From Brachionus manjavacas (taxonomy: Eukaryota; Rotifera; Eurotatoria; Ploima; Brachionidae), in NCBI GenBank assembly GCA_019054805.1, contig JAHQIY010000031.1, positions 434,001-498,000 of the forward strand: a stretch of 64,000 nucleotides of DNA. Reading direction: 5' to 3'. The position numbers and the translations under genes are program-made. Shown in pieces: positions 21,624-33,574 of the stretch. The notes below the pieces were generated by a model. That model did no database searches, was not told the origin of the DNA, and saw only the letters and a list, made by a program, of their open reading frames with translations. The number at the start of each line of letters is the position of its first letter. Positions within the stretch are counted from its first letter, which is position 1.

Positions 21624-23030
21624 TTAAAAATTATTAAGTCCGAAATTATAAAATATGAAATTGTACTTATTAAATTTTGGGAGTTTAAAATTATTGAAAA
21701 ATTTTGTTAAAAGTATTGAAATTTTTGAAATTTGTTTTAAATTATAAGTATTTATTTTTTCAATAAAATTGATCATTTCTAAAGCTGCTGGTTCGATTCT
21801 GTTTCTTAATTCATCTTGTACTAACCCAGGTGAACTGAAAAGATTTTCAGCAGGGACGGATGTGGATGTTACTGAGAATACAAACTCACAAATTTGTGTC
21901 AAAAATGACCACTTCCTGTACCAACTTTACTTTTTTCTTTAAATTAAAATATTCTTGTTTTTCTTTTAGTCGCCTACATAAGACCTCGCTATGACTAAAT
22001 GAACCTACTAGTTTTCCGCATTTGTTTAATATAGGTATTAAAGTTTCATCTTTGACTTGGTTTACTTCTTCTATTCAATTTTTTCAGCTTCATCAACTTA
22101 AATATCTCTCGAATTACTTTCAGATTCAACAGACCGAATAGTATAATATGGAACTTGAGTGCCTTTTTCACGTTTAGTTTTAATATTTTTCGTCTTAAAT
22201 AAATCAGAAACTGTTGAATTTTATTTGTGAGCAGCGCATGGTAATCGCAATATTTTTCCACTAAACATCATAGCGGCTGATTTCATGTTAGGACCTGAAT
22301 CGGAAACTATTCCAATAAGCTTTAAAAATAATAATAACTTTAACTGTAAAAATTTTAAATATTATTGTCATTTACCTTTTCAGCTATATTCCATTCAGAA
22401 ATAATTTCATTTATCCTAACGTACAAATATAAATGATCATGATTCTCGTCTAAATGTTTAAGGACAATAACACGATTTTTTAGCTCGAACATAAAAATAT
22501 CATCAAAATGAAAAGTGAAGCAAAGATAAGAATGATTTGTGTTTGAAATCCATACTTCAGTAGTTAAACATGCAAAATATTCGACTTAATTCGAAAATAT
22601 TTTTTATTGTGTCATGCTAAAAAAAAATAAAGTTACATTATTATCTATATTTATAAAATTTATTTTTATACCTTCTCGGGTACACCTTGTATCTCAACGT
22701 TTGACGACAAGGTTTGAGATTTAATTGTGTCTAATAACTCCTGAAATTCTTCGGAATTTACAATTTTAAAAAGCAAATTGTTGGCAATAATAAAGCTTAT
22801 TAATTTCTCGTTTAATTTTTCAATTTTTAAATCAAGTGCAAGGTATTCTTTAATTGTTTTAGGAATTTCTTCTGGTTCATTCGCCATGTCCTCAAAATCT
22901 TAGCAAAAACGTTTACTTGGTCTAATATTTTCATGTGATAATTTTGAAAATTTATGTTTTTCAGCAAAATAATGAACCAACTCAGTTGTTGTACTGTTTT
23001 AAATTGTTATCACTTGTTGACATATATTTC
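21624..23030 (-). pseudogene. BED-finger hAT transposase pseudogene with two intron-like gaps
   Basis: From right to left: a BED-finger-like start (about 23030-22890), then MANEPEEIPKTIKEYLALDL and LISFIIANNLLFKIVNSEEF, the conserved first helices of BED-hAT proteins. The catalytic region LIGIVSDSGPNMKSAAMMFS and RLPCAAHK lies at about 22320-22235, and the hATC domain STSVPAENLFSSPGLVQDEL at 21902-21760. Two gaps with GT...AG ends interrupt homologous coding, at about 22590-22672 and about 22320-22375, and behave like introns. Other stops (for example after AAHK) and frameshifts show decay. Terminal repeats were not identified. Confidence 0.75.
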
Positions 23031-23032
23031 AC

Positions 23033-23424
23033 TTGGCAGACGATTCATTTATTTTGACAACATTTTGGCCTTGCCAAACCTACGATCTTGGTTCTATTGT
23101 TTTGCGCCTTTTCAATGTTGAGACCGGAGTTGAATCCGTCTGGCTAATAGGCGAATTTGTTAAATTAGAAAGCATTCAAAAATTTTATAATTTTCTATTA
23201 AATTTAGTAAATGTAGATATTTATATTTATTTTGTATTTATCAATTTTAATAAGAGAAGAAATTTTTAAAATAGAAATTACAGACCTAAAAATTTCAAAT
23301 TTCTACATTTTAAACTTGATAATTTCAAAAATAAAATCTTTTTTGAATTCTAATAAAGAAATTCTAAGAAAAATATTTGAAGTAAAAAAAAAAATTTAAA
23401 CTCGTAAAATTCAAAATTGGGAAT
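23033..23424. other. AT-rich stretch, nothing recognised
   Basis: Includes a short open frame without domain similarity, immediately right of the hAT pseudogene. Confidence 0.35.
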
Positions 23425-23560
23425 CCAAATCCGCTACAAAATTTTTTACTTTAAATTTGGATTCCAAATCATTTAAACGCTTAATATGCGGACTTAGAAA
23501 CCAAATCTGCCACCAATATTATTTTTTTTTTTTTTAATTTGGATTTCAAATCATTTAAGA
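23425..23560. repeat. Imperfect tandem duplication, two ~75-bp units
   Basis: Two adjacent copies each begin CCAAATC(C/T)GC(T/C)AC and end AATTTGGATT(C/T)CAAATCATTTAA, at 23425-23475 and 23501-23559. They differ by a poly-T expansion in the second. No coding. Confidence 0.5.
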
Positions 23561-24223
23561 CTTGCCTTAAAACGGTTTGAAATGTCGCTTGATTGATATG
23601 ACTGTTTATTTAGCTGCACGATTCCTAATTTCAATTCGTTCGCTCGGATGTTTTAGAATTAAGGACTGTTTGAATTTACGGTTTGTGTGGTCATTGATGC
23701 TTAGAATGATAGGTTCGGTCGGTTTTGCATGGTTTTTTTTTCCTGAACGTTTCAAAGGTTCGGTATGGGCGTTCGTTTCAGACCATCCGTTAGACGGGGC
23801 AGTTTGAAATCGAATTGGTTCGGCTATTTTGTTCCGAGTGAAGTTAAAATGAAGGCTTCTGTCGGTAATTAAAGACGGTCTGTTTGATTGGACTGTTCGA
23901 TTAGTTCCTTTTTTTTTGGTTTTATTATAATATTATCTTTGCGAAGTTAATTGTTTTGTTTTACAAATTTTTTAAACTTTTTTAATTCTAAAAATCGATT
24001 TTTAATCCATTTATTTTTTTATAGAATTAAAAAAAATTTTTGAGAATTTAACTAAACATGTTAAATCATACTAATATATAAAAATCATTCTCTTATTTTA
24101 AGAAATTGTTATACTTATTTATTAATTGAGTATTTTGTAATAAACCTAAAAAAGATAAAAAGTCTCTTCCGGATCTGTTAGGATCTGTAGGTTCGCGATT
24201 ATAACACAAATAATAAAAGAAAA
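23561..24223. other. Unassigned sequence with a GC-elevated patch
   Basis: Positions 23570-23900 are clearly less AT-rich than the surroundings, with recurring GGTT(C/T)GG and GACGG motifs. The single open frame there (23577-23807) has no recognisable domain. It may be an old transposon end or an LTR remnant. The rest is AT-rich. Confidence 0.3.
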
Positions 24224-24535
24224 CTAAATAACAGACTCGATGTCGTTCACCTTAGCCAGGAGTTTCTGACCTTCTAATGTCATGCTGTTCATAAATCCAA
24301 CCGCTTCACCATGTCGGTCAGTCCTTTCCATATGACAGAACGCGATGTAAGTGGTTCCATCGTGGTCTTTGCACATCTCTGGGACTTTCAGGTTATCGAC
24401 GAGTCCCAGTCTGTTATCTAAACCTTGCCAAATGATCTCCTTGTTTATCAATATTTCTAAGGTTTCAGCTGTTTTCCTTCGGTCTCCTCCTAGAACTGTG
24501 ATATTTCTGATGTATATTACAAAAATTTTTGCCAT
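24224..24535 (-). CDS. Small protein, possibly RRM-like (103 aa)
   Basis: An uninterrupted 103-residue frame with better base composition than its surroundings. A beta strand IFVIYIRNITV resembles RNP2, and an RNP1-like strand is seen in TTYIAFCHMERT. A helix and final strand EAVGFMNSMTLEGQKLLAKV have the spacing of an RNA-recognition motif. RNP1 lacks the usual aromatic pair, so RNA binding is doubtful. It lies just downstream (same strand) of the broken Ty3 element ending at 24799 and could be an extra ORF captured by it. Poly-T of the plus strand just upstream may be a retroposition trace. Either a small host gene, a retrocopy or an element-borne ORF; function unknown. Confidence 0.4.
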   Translation of the reverse strand: MAKIFVIYIRNITVLGGDRRKTAETLEILINKEIIWQGLDNRLGLVDNLKVPEMCKDHDGTTYIAFCHMERTDRHGEAVGFMNSMTLEGQKLLAKVNDIESVI

Positions 24536-25067
24536 TTTTGTGTTTGTTTTTTTTTTATTTTTTTTTTTTTTGAATTTTTAAATATTTTTAATTTATGTTT
24601 AAATTTTATTTTAAAATTTTTAAACCTTGTTATTATCGACAACAATTTTGTTTGATAAGTACAACTTTAACTAAGGGTCCTCTGGAAATATCCTCCTTAC
24701 ATGAGGTTTATCTGAGTTGCCTCTTCAATTTTTCTTTTTTTTTTAACAAGATTGAAATGCTAGTTGGTCAGGTGGCTTCAATTGACGAGTCGACCTTCTT
24801 AGTACAACGATAGATTTCGGAATACGGTTTTTCTTGTTTTTATTTTTTCCTTAAAACAGACATCTGAATCACTGTCGATTGTAGACACATTTTCTGTGGA
24901 CATAGAGTGCTTATTAATCGTATCCGTGACACTCTGTTCATGTTCATTATGATTTTCTATAGACTTCCTCCTTGGATTATTCAAATTTTTGGTGTACTTT
25001 TTTTTTTGCTTATTGGGTTGTTCGTCTGGTTTTTCTTTATTGTGAGTAAGATATGTCCGGTGTGGAT

Positions 25068-26550
25068 TTAAAACTTGAGTCTATTTTTGTGGGCTAGTCT
25101 CAGTTTTGAACGAGGACTTGTTGCGAATTCTATTAAACAGTCACAATTGTTTTCTTTATTCCAAACAACGATAAATGGTCCATGGTATTTGTGTGACAAA
25201 CCATGTGAAAAACCCTTTTTCAATTTCGGAAGATCCGTTAATAAGTAGTCTCCAATGTTGTGTTCAAATTTCTTGATCTTTCCGTCGTGATCCAATTTGG
25301 CTTTGTCCATTCTACAATTCCTATTCTTTGTCGCCATTTGGGAAAATTTTCAAGTTTCATCTTAAGCTCTTGAAGATAATTGGTGTACACTGCTGGGAGA
25401 TTTTTTTCAACTATATCATCGTTGAATTCTAATACTATTACCTTACCCTCCTCATTCACTATTTTATATTCAATTAAAATCTTTTCTCTTTCGAGTAGGT
25501 CAGTAGGTGGTACAATTAGGTCGATTGAAATTTTAGGCCTTCGACCGAACATCATTTCAAAAGGTGTTTGACCAGTTGCACTATGTCTAATAGTATTGTA
25601 AGCAAATGCCAGTTTATTTAAATTCAGGTCCCGACACATCGTCATCAACAAATGCTGCAATCATCTTCTTAACTGTTTTTACTATGGTTTCACTTTGACC
25701 ATCACATTGTTTGTGAAAAGGAGTTGATTTTAACTCTCGTATGTCTAGATTCTCATAAACCAGATCTAAAAGCTTTGATTGATATTGTTTTCCACCCCGT
25801 CTGATAATATTGATTCAGGGATTCCATATCTACAGCACAATTTATCCATTATATTATTTGCAAATGGCGGGGTTTTACTGCTCTTCAGTGCATGAATTTG
25901 TATCAGCTTTGTAAAGTGATCTACTATGACTTAGAATTACTTTTTACCACGGTGCCAAATCTGTGGTAATCAATTGATTAGCACGACATGGTGTTAAGTA
26001 GATAAACTCGGTATATCGCGATGGCTGAGTGAGCTTGATCTTTTGACACATCTCATGATGTCGTCTTTTAAAAAAGTTCTGTAAAATCTATCGATTATTT
26101 TTGACATTGTCTTTGTTTTTCCTAAATGACCATTATAAATTGTGCTGTGGACATGATTGACAATTTTCTCCACTATTTGTTTTGGTAATACTAATTCTGT
26201 TGTTTTGAAACCATTCCTATTTTAACTATGACTATTTAAAATACCATCAACAAGGGTAAAATTGTCGTACTGTTTGTATAGTATACAACGTGTTGGGCTC
26301 TCAAAAATTAAGATTTTAGGTTTCTCGGTCCCATTTTCCAGGATAAGTCCTATTATCCACTTGATCTCTTGTTTTTCTTTAGGGCTCTTAAATTCATTAT
26401 CGATAGAAGAACTTGGGTTCAGAGCTATTCTATCGGCGTTTCTTATTTCACTCTCCAAATTAGAGCTGCTGTTTGTATTCTGTGTTGCATCATCTATGCT
26501 ATGTTCATTCTCACTATCCGAAGATGAAGAGACTTCTCCTTGAATTTCTT
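25068..26550 (-). pseudogene. Ty3 integrase and GPY/F-like C-terminus
   Basis: Core traces lie between 26200 and 25660 and include RGGKQYQSKLLDL and TPFHKQCDGQSETIVKTVKK. The last part of the core is open at 25660-25400 with LAFAYNTIRHSATGQTPFEM and MFGRRPKI. The C-terminal module at 25337-25068 has GDYLLTDLPKLKKGFSHGLS and KYHGPFIVVW, a GPY/F-type strand that guides strand transfer. The overlap of frames at 25238-25337 marks a frameshift. Confidence 0.8.
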
Positions 26551-26599
26551 CAAAATTTGCTACCAAATTGTGGTGATAATCGAATTTTTCATCTGCATA

Positions 26600-27910
26600 G
26601 TTATCTTCTGGTGATAGTCTTGATAACATGTCGGCTACGACGTTTTCTTGACCTGGCTTGTATACAATATCGAAGTTGTAAATGCTTAACTTTAACATCG
26701 AACGTTCTAACCGAGGACTCATATTTGTCTTGTCTTTTATCCAAGTCAAAGTAAAATGATCTGTTTGGACTTTGAAAGGTCGACCAAAAAGAAATTCATG
26801 GAAAATTTAACATGCTCTCAACTGCACTGAGAAGCTCCTTTTCCACTGTAAGATATTTTCTTTGAGCTTTTGTAAAATTTCGGCTAAAATATGCAATTGG
26901 CCTTGGAAACCCGTCAAATTCTTGTTCAAGGACTGCACCGTAACCGTAGTCACATGCGTCTGTTGTTAAATCATTTGACTCTCGAAATTTAAGCTTTCCC
27001 TTTAAGCTTTCAAAATGTTCATTGGCTTCATTGTTCGAAATGAGTTGTATTTTTTCCATCGACTGCGCCATTTCGTTTTCGACAGCTCTTAGGTACACTT
27101 TTTAAACCCATTAAACTCATAGAGAGGTCTGGCTAATAGTGAGTAGTGATCAATGAATCGGCGATATAGTTTTCAACGCCCGACCAGGACTGAAGTTGGT
27201 TAATTGTCGCTAGTTTTCCGTATTTCGCTAAACCCAAAGCCCAATTTGGGTCTGGTTTAATCTTTCCTTTGGATATGACATTTCCCAACAACTGAATTTC
27301 AATTTCAACTGGGACACTTTTTTCGCATGAAACTTTTAATTATCTCTTGTTGAGTGTTTCAACAACAGACATTACAGTTTTCAGAAGATAATTGATTCCA
27401 TTCTCTTCACTGTTTGTAAATATAATTGAGTCATCCAAATCAACTCTTAGAGAATTATCGATTATAAATCGTTGTAAACATGCTTCGATAAAACGTTGAA
27501 ACCATGCAGAAGCAGTTTTGATGCCCATTGGCATTGAAAGATACTCAAACAGACCAAATTCACAGATGAAAGCAGTATACTGTATTGAGTAAGGATGAAC
27601 AAAAATTTGGTGGTATGCTGCTTTCATTTCGATTTAAGTAAAAGTGTCTGCATCTGCTAATTTGGCATAAAGATCCTTTATGGACGGGATTGGATAATTA
27701 TCTTCCTTTATTACTTTTTTTAGTGGCTTTTAGTCTACTGTGATTCTAATAGAGCCGTCAACCTTGTCTTCTACTCGAATGGGAAAACACCATTGACTTC
27801 TACTTGGTCGAATAATCCCTGCCTTCATTTGTCTGTCCAGTTCAGTGTTTACTTTCTCTTTCAGATTCCACGGGAGTGGTCTACATCTTCATTTAATTGG
27901 CTTCTTGTTT
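26600..27910 (-). pseudogene. Ty3 reverse transcriptase and RNase H remnants
   Basis: RT motifs include MKAAYHQIFVHP and FGLFEYLSMPMGIKTASAWF. The catalytic Y-x-D-D is degraded to VDLDDSIIF at 27627-27340. RNase H follows at 27098-26600 with LTTDACDYGYGAVLEQ, RPIAYFSRNFTKAQRKY and, further on, FDIVYKPGQENVVADMLSRL. Four separate frames cover the region, so no enzyme can be made. Confidence 0.8.
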
Positions 27911-28302
27911 GGGTCTTGAAACTTTATTTTAAATGCAACATCTGAATTTTTGTCTGGTCTTAAATCCAAGACTGATTTTGCCGAAACTTCTTAAATTTTA
28001 TTTTTTAACAAAGCACGTGCATTTTCAACAACCTCCATTTTGAGATCATTTTTTTACTCCAACATCAAAATTGGCAATACTTCCGACTTAATACTCTTTC
28101 ACATTGTATGAATGCATGATTTCACGGTTTTTTTAAAACGTTTTTCACCTATTTCTTCTCAAAAAATTCTTCTTACTTCATTAGACATTGTTTTTACCAT
28201 TGTCTTTATGTGCTCAAATCTAGGCCCAAGGTGCTTCAGCTTGTTAATCAAATCTCTACCCAAAAGACAATCATTATTGGAAACTGTCTAAGCGACCAAT
28301 AT

Positions 28303-28578
28303 TTACACATTCTCAAGGATTTCTTCTCTTGAAACAATACAGCGTGAGAGATTCACCTTGCCAAGAATTTTTATAGGACCTGAGGATGAGAACAGCTCGC
28401 TACCCGAGTGAATCTCGAGTTCTGTACCAGGTGTATGCCTTTTTTTAAGTTTCATCGTTTTTGTATTGATAATTGTCCTGTCTGCTCCACTATCACATAG
28501 GTAATTAACCAGTGTGTTATTGAATATTGCCACACCTTTCACTGGCTTTACTCGGTTAGGACTCTCTTTTAAGTTCAC
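28303..28578 (-). pseudogene. Ty3 aspartic protease domain
   Basis: A 91-codon frame with the retropepsin active site as LCDSGADRTIIN (D-S-G in place of D-T-G), preceded by strand KGVAIFNNTLVNY and followed by GPIKILGKVNLSR. It would process gag-pol. It is in a separate frame from gag and RT, which here reflects decay. Confidence 0.75.
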
Positions 28579-28589
28579 AGCGTTAAATT

Positions 28590-29340
28590 ACGTAAAGAAT
28601 TTCACTGTTGCCTTTATCTTCAAATTTAACCTGTTTCTGAGTTGACTGGTGTGCGTTAAAAGCTTAGTCTTGTCTCTGATTGTTTGGTTCTCTTGGATTA
28701 TTATAAGAATAAGATTTTTATTTAAAATTACCACCAAACTTCTGTTTTTGTTTTTGATGAGTTGCTTACCTTCTGTTCTGGAGAGCATCACTTTCACTTG
28801 TGGTGCTATTATAGAAAGGCTGCTTATCGAAACTAGACATCTTGCAGTCCGCATAATTAATCAAGTCTTGAATTTTGTAAACTTTTTCGGTTTCGATTTG
28901 TCTCATTTTCAACATTTTTGCTCAAACCTTTTCACGAAGACGTTGATAATACAATCCTTCCACAAATCGATCGTGTATTAAACGATCAATGTCGTCGGAA
29001 GTTTCCGTTTTGGGAAATATTTGTTTAACCATTTGTGTTACTTTTTCGCCATAATCTACAATAGACTCACGTGGCGATTGCTTTAAGTCAGACAATTGAT
29101 CCTAATTCACAGTGCTTTTGACTTTCACTGTATTTGTGAATTTATCACACAATTGTCTTTTGAATCTGTCGAAGCCTTTAATTGGTTCATTGCGGTACGC
29201 ATTCAAATTTGTAATTAGTTTAAGGACTCTTTTGTCTACAAGACTAATTGTGATGTCAAGCCAGTCGGACTTTGGAAATTGCTTCAAAAAAACTCCAATG
29301 CAATGAACCAAGATTTCACATTCATTACTTTCTTAAGCTC
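28590..29340 (-). pseudogene. Ty3 gag remnant
   Basis: From right to left, KALNELKKVMNVKSW near 29330 is followed by FPKSDWLDITISLVDK, GFDRFKRQLCDKF, then DDIDRLIHDRFVEGLYYQRL around 28930-29000. The last is the conserved late-capsid segment of Ty3-like gag. A polar, asparagine-rich tail continues to about 28590. No CCHC knuckle was clearly seen. Frames change at least three times. Confidence 0.65.
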
Positions 29341-29859
29341 GTTTAGTGCCTTTATAGCGTATGAATTTCTAGCTTCGCTTTACAAGGTCTTATAAATCCC
29401 CTCGTTTCTAAATTGCATGACATTAACAAAATTAACATTGGCTGACGCTTAAAAAGTCTATCAGAGTGGAAAAGTCCATCAGAATTTTGTAGAAGACAAA
29501 ACAAGCCAATTCGTTATGACCAAAAAAACTCAGTACAGATTTTTTAAGCAATGAGGTTAGCTTCGAAAAATAATTTATGATAGATTGTTGTAAAACAAAG
29601 GGATAGTTAAAAAGTTCAAGGAGCTTCTTGAGAAAATCAATTCAATTTTTAAAGAGAGATTGATTTGTTTATTTTGTTCAACGAGCCATCCCTCGACTTA
29701 CTATTCAGATCTCTTTAATTTTAGTAACAATTTAAAAAAAACTCTTAGACCAAAAATGACCAAAAGAAAAAATTAACAGATGTTTTCGTCTTTCTTGAAT
29801 TAAATTGAATAACTAAAATTAAAGTCTTTAAACCGAATTGTTGGTTTATAGATTTTGGC
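29341..29859. other. Degenerate stretch right of the Ty3 element
   Basis: Should contain the element's 5' untranslated region or LTR, but no repeat of sequence left of 24799 was seen. No gene. Confidence 0.35.
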
Positions 29860-30120
29860 TAACCACAAAACTAAGCAAAACCAACTTCACTAATTCCAAG
29901 TTGACACAGTCCTGTTTGTTAGAAAATTGTATACCTCTCTTGTTAATTTCGCGGACCAACCTTTTGTTGTGGTTCCTTTTCAAATTCATTGAGAAACTTT
30001 GTGCATAATTTACTCCGTTCACCAAGTTGATTCTGTCAAATCCGTTTACTATTTTGAAAGTTTGAATCAAAACGACTCGTGGGGAAACTATAAAAACAAA
30101 AAATGTTGTCAACGGATTAC
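29860..30120 (-). pseudogene. LINE ORF2 C-terminal fragment (minus)
   Basis: A minus frame reads VLIQTFKIVNGFDRINL and, after a spacer, NHNKRLVREINKRG, the typical end region of CR1-type LINE proteins (an L-x-x-x-F-K-I-x-N-G-x-D helix followed by a basic segment). No upstream RT coding is attached. Confidence 0.6.
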
Positions 30121-30423
30121 GAAACCAGGTAAATCCCAATAGTTTATATCGATCACTACATCAGTCAAATAAAAATAAAATAATAATTATTTATCGAAAT
30201 CAAAAAAAAAATTGTTCAAAAATTTTATTTAAAATATTTTCTAGATATTTTTGATTTACAGGCATTACATTTTTGAAATTATATTCTTAAAAAAAAAAAA
30301 GAGAAAAAAAATTCATTTTAAAATTCAATTGTTTACATACACACATTAAGAAGAAGAATAAAAAAATTTTTTTTTTTATTTTGTTTCAGTTCTTGAGGCT
30401 TATTTACACATGAGAAAAAAAAC
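30121..30423. other. AT-rich 3' flank of MCM3
   Basis: A/T runs only. AATAAA-like hexamers occur on the minus strand but none can be singled out as the poly(A) site. Confidence 0.35.
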
Positions 30424-32960
30424 CTAAATCAAAAAGACAGTATCATCCGAAATCATGACTTGATTATCGTCTTGCATTGTATTCAGCGCACTTTTTATTT
30501 CATTTTGAGCAAATTTTGTGTTTGTGTCCTTGACATAGTTGACAATGGCGTCCATGGCCAGCGCTTGAGTTCTCTCCTTGTGGAATAGCTTGAACAAAAT
30601 GCTTTTGAACTCCTTGAGCATTTCGGACGTGAGAATGGGCATCGAGCTGGAATTGTTGTTGGAGTGAGACTGAGACTGTGACTGTGACTGTTGAACAGTG
30701 TGTTTTCGCAAGCGCTTCTTGGCCGGCTTTTCACCCTGTTGACTCTCCGCCTCTTGCAGTTCGTCCTCTTCTTTGTCGGTCTCGTCCTCGGCCGAGTTTC
30801 GCCTAGCCTTTTCTTTGTGTGTTTCTTTTTTGACCTGGTCCTCTTCTTGGTCTTCTTCTTGGTCCTCCTCCTCCTCTTCATCGGCATTCGCTTTTCTCTT
30901 TGATTTTTTCTCTTTTTCGAGCACTTTCTTAAAGCAAGCATAGCGAATGAGCTCAATAGCGACCATGGCGTCCCTGCTCTCCACTTTGTTTGAGAGGCGA
31001 GCTTTGGCATGCGCTGTCGCCAATCTGATCAAAGTCTCGAGACAACGAGCTGTCACAGGCTGAGTTCTGGCCATGCCGGTCGACTCAGCGTCACTCTCGC
31101 CCATGTCCATATTCCTCAGCTTGGTGTACTCTTCGGCGATCAAGTCTGCCGCCTCCTTGCTCAGCTGAGGCTTCAAGCCTTTGGCCAAGTGAATGTACTT
31201 TCTCATGAACATCAAATTGACAAACTTTTGATTTTTATTTCGAACCGGTCCGTGCAAAGTCGGATCGTACTTGTCGTACACTTGCATCTCTTGTTCGCTG
31301 TTCTCTTGCTCTTGGCTCAGAGTGGTGAGCAAGTCGACGTCGGACGCGAACGGCAGCACGTCTCCGTCCTGTTCGTTGGGCGCTCTGTACCGATGCATTC
31401 GGATCACGTGATCGGCTATGGTCCGGTCGTTTTCGGTCTCGATTGTGTCCAGTATGACAAAGATGAGATCGAAGCGGGACAAGAGCGAGTCCTGCATGGC
31501 AATGTTGTCCATGGGAGTTTTGAACGGGTCGTAGCGTCCATAGACCGGGTTGGCTGCGGCCAGCACGCTGCATCTGGCGTTCAGCTTGGCCTGGATGCCC
31601 GCCTTCGATATGGTCACTTTGCCCTGCTCCATCACTTCGTGTATGGCAGTTCTGTCTATGTCGGACATTTTGTCGAACTCGTCTATGCACACAATGCCTC
31701 TGTCGGCGAGAACCATGGCGCCGGCCTCCAATCGCCGGTCCCCCGTCTCGTTGTCAGTGGTGACCGCTGCGGTCAGACCCACGCCGGACGACCCGCGTCC
31801 AGTCGTCGCTATAGCGCGCGGCGCCGTGTACAACACATAGCGCAGCATCTGGGACTTGGCCACTGACGGATCGCCGATCAGCAGCACATTTATGTCGCCT
31901 CTCAGCCGCGTGCCGTTCGGCAGTATCTTCTCCACGCCGCCCAACAGCATGCACAGAACAGCTTTTTTAATGTAGTCGTGTCCGTGAATTGAGGGTGCAA
32001 TTGAGTTGGCCAAAATATCAAACACATCTCCTTGCTTTTGATGGGCAAACTTCTTAATCTTTTTAACATCTTCGGTAGTGAACAAAAAATCAACTTCTTT
32101 GTTGAGTATTTGCACATTGTTGGCAATGAGAACAGTCTTGAAGGTGGCATTGGTAAAGCCGTTGTTTTTCGAAGGCATGCATCGAAAAGTGCCGACCACT
32201 TGAACCCGGTCGCCAGGCTTGGCCAGATCGACCAGGTCGTCGTCGACTATGATGTCGACGGAGCGCGGCAGCTGTCCTGCGGGCGCCTTCTCCGGCATCT
32301 CCTGCACACTATAGGTCTGATGGTCTTTGTACTTGGATAGGCCGAACTCGGTCTCGAGCAGGTTGCCCTCGTCGTCCTTGGTCGGATAGACGGACGAGGA
32401 GGGAAACGCGTCCAGTGACGTCATGTCAGTGTACTTGCGCTCGGTGATTTTCTTGGTGGCCGGGCAATAGTGGACCGAGCGGATCACTTTGGGGTTGATG
32501 AGCGAGCACTTGATGACGATGCCTTCGACGCAGACCATTGAGCCGATGAATGTGGAGAGGAGTGTTCGCGGAGAGACGTGGTTGGCGCCGAAGCTGCCGT
32601 CGAAGCCGACCAGAAATTCGTCGAAGTTTTTCGAGTATGTGGCATCGATGGCCGAGACGAACTCTTTGAGCGCCCGCTGAAAGCAGCCGAGCTCTTCGAA
32701 CGAGTTGTCGATCATGCCGCGTGCTCGCTGCGCCTTCTTGCGTCTCAGGTCGTTTATGTTGACGATGAGACGGTGCCGGTTCTCCGCGATCATGTCTTTC
32801 ACTTTGCTGCTGTAAAATCCCTGGTCGTTCTGAAAACAAAAAGGAAGAAAAAGGTTAGTGTGCTTTTTTTGGTCTTTTTAAGGATGTGTACGTCATCGTC
32901 CAAAAAGTCCAGGTATTCGCGTTGAATTTCGCGCAATCGCACTTCTTCGCCTGGGTCCAT
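30424..32960 (-). CDS. MCM3: DNA replication licensing factor MCM3 (two exons)
   Basis: A subunit of the MCM2-7 helicase that unwinds origins in the nucleus. Exon 1 is 32960-32892 (23 codons, starting [20 protein letters not shown], matching the conserved MCM3 N-terminus). A 62-bp intron follows (donor GTACAC, acceptor TTTCAG), then exon 2, 32829-30424. The product is 824 residues; animal MCM3 is about 800. N-terminal OB region is seen to about residue 290. Walker A GDPSVAKS is at about 342-349, Walker B CIDEFDKM at about 404-411 and the arginine finger SRFD at about 474-477. A Lys/Glu-rich, probably disordered linker (about 680-740, EEEEEEDQ repeats) precedes a C-terminal winged helix. All catalytic motifs are intact. 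GC is far above the flanks. Starting at the internal methionine (32802) would lose conserved residues. Confidence 0.97.
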
Positions 32961-33570
32961 TTTGTTCTGTTTCGATTCTGGTGAGAAAAAAAGCTAAAAA
33001 TGATTTCTTTTTTTTTTTTTTTTGCTTTTCAAGTGAGATTTGTTTGTTCAAATTAAGCGCTTGGTCTTGTAGCTTTTGTGTTATCGAAAACAGCTTAAAA
33101 TCTGCAGATTTAGACTTTGTTGCTTTTGGAGTATAAGTGGATTTTTTTCTTTTTGATTTTGCTCTTTAATTATTTGCTTGGATTGTGTGTATTAAATAAA
33201 TAGTAAAAATTTAAATTCAATTTTTTTCGTTGTTGTTGACCACATTTTTTAAAATTACAAAATATTTTTTTTTTTCAATAAAGCTGCAAAATTTTTTAAT
33301 TAATTAATTAACTTTTGCTTGACTTATTAGATTTATACATTTTTCCTTAACATGAACTGTTTTTTTTAATTATTATTTTGCTGAATTAAAAAAAATTTTT
33401 TTTTTCAAACAACTTTTTTACCTCTTTAATAAAGCATGCTGCAAAAAAATTAGAAATTAACTGTTAATTTATTTAATTTGAAAAAAATTAAAAAGACTAA
33501 TTTTTTTACATTTTTTTTTCAAACAATTTGATGTATCACACTGGCCATTAAAATATATCATTTATTCGAT
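32961..33570. other. AT-rich upstream region of MCM3
   Basis: Presumed promoter side of MCM3 in the first few hundred bases, otherwise A/T runs. No bounded element recognised. Confidence 0.4.
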
Positions 33571-33574
33571 TATT

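Larger units (their letters stand above)
24799..29340 (-). mobile_element. Nearly full-length but broken Ty3-type retrotransposon (minus)
   Basis: Domains follow the Ty3 order on the minus strand: gag (29340-28590), aspartic protease (28578-28303), reverse transcriptase (about 27900-27100), RNase H (27098-26600), integrase (about 26550-25240) and a GPY/F-type C-terminal module (25240-25068). A polar tail of pol ends at 24799. Each domain is recognised by motifs, but stops and frameshifts divide them all. No convincing pair of LTRs was found, although they should lie left of 24799 and right of 29340. The integrase after RNase H excludes the Copia order. Confidence 0.85.

Noticed and set aside
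23577-23807. 76-codon plus frame in a GC-elevated patch
   Set aside because: No recognisable domain; likely part of an old repeat.
24799-29340. Search for LTRs and a primer-binding site of the Ty3 element
   Set aside because: No repeated pair could be recognised on either side, so none is claimed.
31009-31866. 285-codon plus-strand frame and several other long frames over MCM3
   Set aside because: Shadows of the GC-rich MCM3 coding strand; no domains and Arg/His/Gln-rich composition.
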